Shown: one piece after another, positions 61,978 to 64,000 of the stretch
Layout of the letters: each line of letters begins with the position of its first letter
Position numbering within the stretch: the first letter of the stretch is position 1
Assembly: GCA_022824365.1 (NCBI GenBank)
Contig: JAJEAA010000018.1
Location: 1-64,000, forward strand
Direction: 5' to 3'
Source: Anaerolineae bacterium
GTDB taxonomy: Bacteria > Chloroflexota > Anaerolineae > Aggregatilineales > Phototrophicaceae
Length of the DNA: 64,000 nucleotides
Program-made: the position numbers and the translations under genes
Notes under the pieces: generated by a model
Told to the model about the DNA's origin: nothing
What the model saw: only the letters and a program-made list of their open reading frames with translations
Databases searched by the model: none

Positions 61978-62561
61978 TCGTAGTCTTCTTTTCCTTCAGA
62001 CCAGTAGGGCTCGAGCGCAACCCCCAAGCCATCGGCGATACGATTGACGTAGGCATAGTAGGCGACGACTTGCGCGATATCCAGAATGGCGCGGTCGTCA
62101 AAGCCGGCAGCCCGCAGGCTTTCGATGTCGGCCTCGGCAATATCCCAGGGCGTACGAGTCAATTTCGCTGAGTAATCCAGCATTGCCTTATCCGCCTCGG
62201 AAAGTTTGGCCTCCCGATAATCCGATTCGATATCGGCGGTGAAGTCCTTGTCTCCAGTCAACTGACGGAGGTTGCGCGCGTGGTGGCGCAGTCAGTATTC
62301 GCAGCGGTTAATGGCAGAGACGACCACACCAATCATTTCGCGCTGGGCGCGGGACAGTGGAGACTCGCCATACATCAGAGTTTTGTAGAGATGCTGATGG
62401 TCGACCAGGGAAGCCGGGTTGAGGCTATGGATTTTCATGATGTGGTCGACATTGCCCGTCTTCGGATCGGCGGCGCGACGATAAGCGCGCTGCAATGCGC
62501 CGCTTGCCTGTGCTTCGGGCACGGTTTCAATAAAGGCGATGCGAGGCTTGCTCGGTTTCAT
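61974..62561 (-). CDS. AhpD-family peroxidase-related selenoprotein (in-frame TGA read as Sec)
   Basis: 195 residues with TGA 62292-62294 read as selenocysteine; the track shows two ORFs (62292-62561 and 61974-62261). The frame continues as SAINRCEY-U-LRHHARNL, exactly the AhpD/carboxymuconolactone decarboxylase active site CxxC-xx-HH with the second Cys replaced by Sec (Cys87, Sec90, His93, His94). Length fits the peroxidase-related group. The enzyme would reduce hydroperoxides with thiol/selenol chemistry. ATG 62561 has GGAG about eleven bases upstream. It follows the unknown 273-residue gene by 29 bp. Confidence 0.88.
62252..62270 (-). promoter_or_regulatory. Possible SECIS hairpin after the AhpD TGA
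   Basis: CTC-CGT-CAG-TTGA-CTG-GAG folds with two 3-bp stems separated by a 3-nt bulge, apical loop about 30 nt after the TGA. A closer alternative is TGCGC...GCGCA (62273-62290), starting one nt after the TGA. Neither is strong, so the SECIS assignment is tentative while the Sec codon itself is well supported by the protein motif. Confidence 0.35.
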
Positions 62562-62590
62562 CTGATGTTCTGCTCCATAAAACAGTTCAT

Positions 62591-63412
62591 TCAGGCGTCG
62601 ACATAAAGGGGAATATTAAGTTTCCAGGCGATGTAGAGCGCATGGAAGAAAGCGACGAAGTCTTTCATGCAGGTATCGTATTCGGCAGGCAAAGTCATAT
62701 CAAAGGCAGTCGTTTCGCGGACGGCAGCGCCAAAAGATGAAATGTCCTGTATCGCCTCCACTTCGAGATCGCGTTCAATCGCATTAAAGAATAGCAGAAG
62801 AATACCGGCGTGATTGGGAATGATGAGATTGCCGACGCCGAAGATCATCTCGAGGACTTGATCGGAAGACAGGCGAAGCTCGCCCAGCCGGCGTTGCGGC
62901 GCGTTGGGCAATTCGAAATACCTGCGTAGATTTGTTTCATCGACTCGATCAACCTCGCGCAAAGCCTTGACCGACGCGCCATCGTAACCGAGCTTTTGGA
63001 TGCCCTGTTTCAATAGCAGCCAAACCAGCGGCTCGTCGGGCAGCGGCAGGAGTTCCAGGAGCCAGGTCTCAGCGAGCGCGGTGATTGGGTAGCTGATCGA
63101 GCCGATGCAACCGTAGGCATTACCTGTGCGGTTGGCCGGGCAATGGCGGCAATGCCAGGCGTGGTCGTCCAGCGCGGCGGCATGTTCGAGTAAATCTTGC
63201 ACGACTATGAGTTGCTTCTCGCCCGTCTGCCCCGGTGTGCTTTGGCTGAATTCAAAACCCATCTGGTCCGGCGGCCGATTATCGCCGGCGGAGCGAAACC
63301 AGTCGACGACTTCCTCGGCGCGCTCGCGCTCTTTGAGACGTTCCAGTATGCCGGGGGCGGTCAAAGCCTGCTTGGGCTTACAGTCAAATTCAATGATGTA
63401 ATCTATCGCCAC
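62591..63412 (-). CDS. Unknown cytoplasmic protein with Cys motif, upstream of the AhpD-like gene
   Basis: 273 residues, GTG start with GAGGAG eight bases upstream. I do not recognise the family. It has no membrane helix or signal. Residues 88-102 hold a cysteine-His cluster, HCRHCPANRTGNAYGC (Cys88, Cys91, Cys102), suited to metal binding or thiol chemistry; the rest is helical. It lies just upstream of the selenocysteine AhpD-like gene on the same strand and is probably in the same operon. Confidence 0.75.
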   Translation of the reverse strand: MAIDYIIEFDCKPKQALTAPGILERLKERERAEEVVDWFRSAGDNRPPDQMGFEFSQSTPGQTGEKQLIVVQDLLEHAAALDDHAWHCRHCPANRTGNAYGCIGSISYPITALAETWLLELLPLPDEPLVWLLLKQGIQKLGYDGASVKALREVDRVDETNLRRYFELPNAPQRRLGELRLSSDQVLEMIFGVGNLIIPNHAGILLLFFNAIERDLEVEAIQDISSFGAAVRETTAFDMTLPAEYDTCMKDFVAFFHALYIAWKLNIPLYVDA

Positions 63413-63589
63413 AGCCTATGCTCCTCAGGCAACTACTAAGACTCAACCGCTGCGAGTATACGGCTTGTTCGGCACTCGGTCAAAGCCATCGTTCCTGTCA
63501 CTCGTCGACTCCCGTCCGGCAGTTTGACGCCCTTCGACTTCGCAATAATGGCGGAAACAGTCCGCAGTCATCCAGCCTAAAGCGCCTCT

Positions 63590-63633
63590 AAAACCCCTGA
63601 AAACGGCTAAAACCGCCTGAAAATGCAGGAAAA
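63590..63633. other. Five helically phased A4 tracts (intrinsically bent DNA)
   Basis: AAAA runs begin at 63590, 63600, 63609, 63620 and 63630, i.e. spaced 10, 9, 11 and 10 bp, on the same strand. A-tracts repeated once per helical turn bend DNA in one direction. It is adjacent to the dyad motif at 63640. Confidence 0.75.
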
Positions 63634-63639
63634 TTCCGG

Positions 63640-63665
63640 CTGTATATTGATACAGTATGTATACA
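63640..63665 (+). repeat. Shared intergenic motif, copy 2 (CTGT-N8-ACAG)
   Basis: Contains ATATTGATACAGTATGTATACA, 19 of 22 bases identical to 33664-33685. On either strand CTGTATATTGATACAG is a perfect CTGT-N8-ACAG dyad, the E. coli-type LexA box pattern. It lies 6 bp after the phased A-tracts. Confidence 0.55.
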
Positions 63666-63804
63666 CCGGCGTAGCATCTGGGGGGAGGGGTATGGTGGCA
63701 TAGCGCTTGTACGTGAGCGATATGGCATGCTTGGGGAATAGATGCTCTATTGGCGAAATGTTGTTCATGACAGTCAGTGTAGCATAAACAGGCATGGCAC
63801 AGAC

Positions 63805-63817
63805 GACCAAATGTTCG
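63805..63817 (+). promoter_or_regulatory. SOS-box-like motif, copy 2
   Basis: GACCAAATGTTCG, identical to 33914-33926. With the flanking base the minus strand reads CGAACATTTGGTCG, 12 of 14 positions of the Gram-positive LexA consensus. On that strand TATGCT lies 18 bp after TTGGTC, and an ATG follows, but the frame behind it is short and unremarkable. Confidence 0.45.
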
Positions 63818-63909
63818 CGTATTGAAGCGAGACTGTAGGTTGGACTTGACACGGGATTTCCAGCAGCGGACAAGCATTATAGCGCAGCGTCAAAGACATG
63901 GAGGCAATA

Positions 63910-64000
63910 TTAGAGCCGGCCGTAGCGACGAAGCGCCAGCAAAACATTGATCGTTGTCATGGGATACCACTGAGGCAGGTCGTGTTGATCGAGCCAGTGG
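63910..64000 (-). CDS. C-terminal end of an unidentified protein (partial)
   Basis: The last 29 codons of a minus-strand frame, open to the right edge and ending in TAA at 63910-63912. The translation ends LLALRRYGRL. It reads like a coding C-terminus, but it is too short to identify or to exclude a chance open frame. Confidence 0.4.
   Translation of the reverse strand, partial: HWLDQHDLPQWYPMTTINVLLALRRYGRL

Larger units (their letters stand above)
63413..63909. other. About 500-bp intergenic region with curved DNA and SOS-like motifs
   Basis: No convincing gene; the ORFs of the track here have odd composition. It contains helically phased A-tracts (63590-63633), a dyad motif (63640-63665) and an SOS-box-like site (63805-63817), each listed separately. 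It lies upstream of the redox cluster and may regulate it. Confidence 0.5.

Overview
The window looks like a chromosomal segment of a Chloroflexota bacterium, most likely of the Anaerolineae type. This rests on indirect signs: a GC-rich genome, paired LLM oxidoreductases of the coenzyme F420 type, threonine/proline-rich 'TPTPTP' linkers in exported proteins (SH3 protein, ComEA), a bactofilin, RNase J and a SAM-I riboswitch. The 16S rRNA fragment at the left edge is too short to place the organism by itself.

Layout. 1-490: 5' end of a 16S rRNA gene on the minus strand with two tandem promoters and a terminator-like leader hairpin. 0.5-8.5 kb: DUF1801 protein, AI-2E-type permease, two LLM oxidoreductases flanking a YgjP-type metallopeptidase, a GNAT, a pentapeptide-repeat protein and etfBA. 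8.7-14.9 kb: a complete mrp Na+/H+ antiporter operon with fused A and B subunits. 14.9-22.6 kb: DUF368 polyprenyl-phosphate translocase-like protein, ADP-ribosylglycohydrolase with an alpha/beta hydrolase, methyltransferase, metK under a SAM-I riboswitch, folE and a folB-folK fusion. 22.7-31.7 kb: a polysaccharide locus (BY-kinase-like ATPase, rmlA, rmlB, rmlD, glycosyltransferases, Wzz-like protein) with rnhB and an SDR embedded. 31.7-42.2 kb: bactofilin, lipA, an 880-bp repeat-bearing gap, ABC ATPases, ComEA, a phosphoribosyltransferase, RNase J, and a rffA/wecD-like/glycosyltransferase trio. 42.7-53.4 kb: icd, an ArsC-type reductase with an apparent CTG start, modAB, an SH3 protein, an unknown membrane protein, a primary sigma factor, an aminotransferase, an MFS transporter and trmB with a C-terminal extension. 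53.4-55.4 kb: a lower-GC DUF262/DUF1524 protein, probably acquired. 55.5-59.7 kb: an M16 protease pair, a TfoX C-terminal-like protein and fabF. 59.7-63.4 kb: a minus-strand redox cluster.

The most interesting part is 59.7-63.4 kb. Two genes there are each split by one in-frame TGA at the exact place where a catalytic thiol is expected. One is a UGSC-family protein (U-G-S-C-T-S-C). The other is an AhpD-family peroxidase-related enzyme (C-E-Y-U-L-R-H-H). Both are best read as selenoproteins, and the ORF track shows each as two pieces. They lie beside a thioredoxin-domain fusion protein and a cysteine-motif protein of unknown function, suggesting a selenocysteine-based thiol/peroxide system. 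No Sec machinery gene lies in the window.

Other notable signals: two distant intergenic elements (33.6-33.9 kb and 63.6-63.8 kb) sharing a 22-bp motif and a 13-bp SOS-box-like motif in the same order and orientation, one next to helically phased A-tracts and the other next to seven 11-bp tandem repeats; and a mod operon lacking modC with a 20-bp inverted repeat in front of it.
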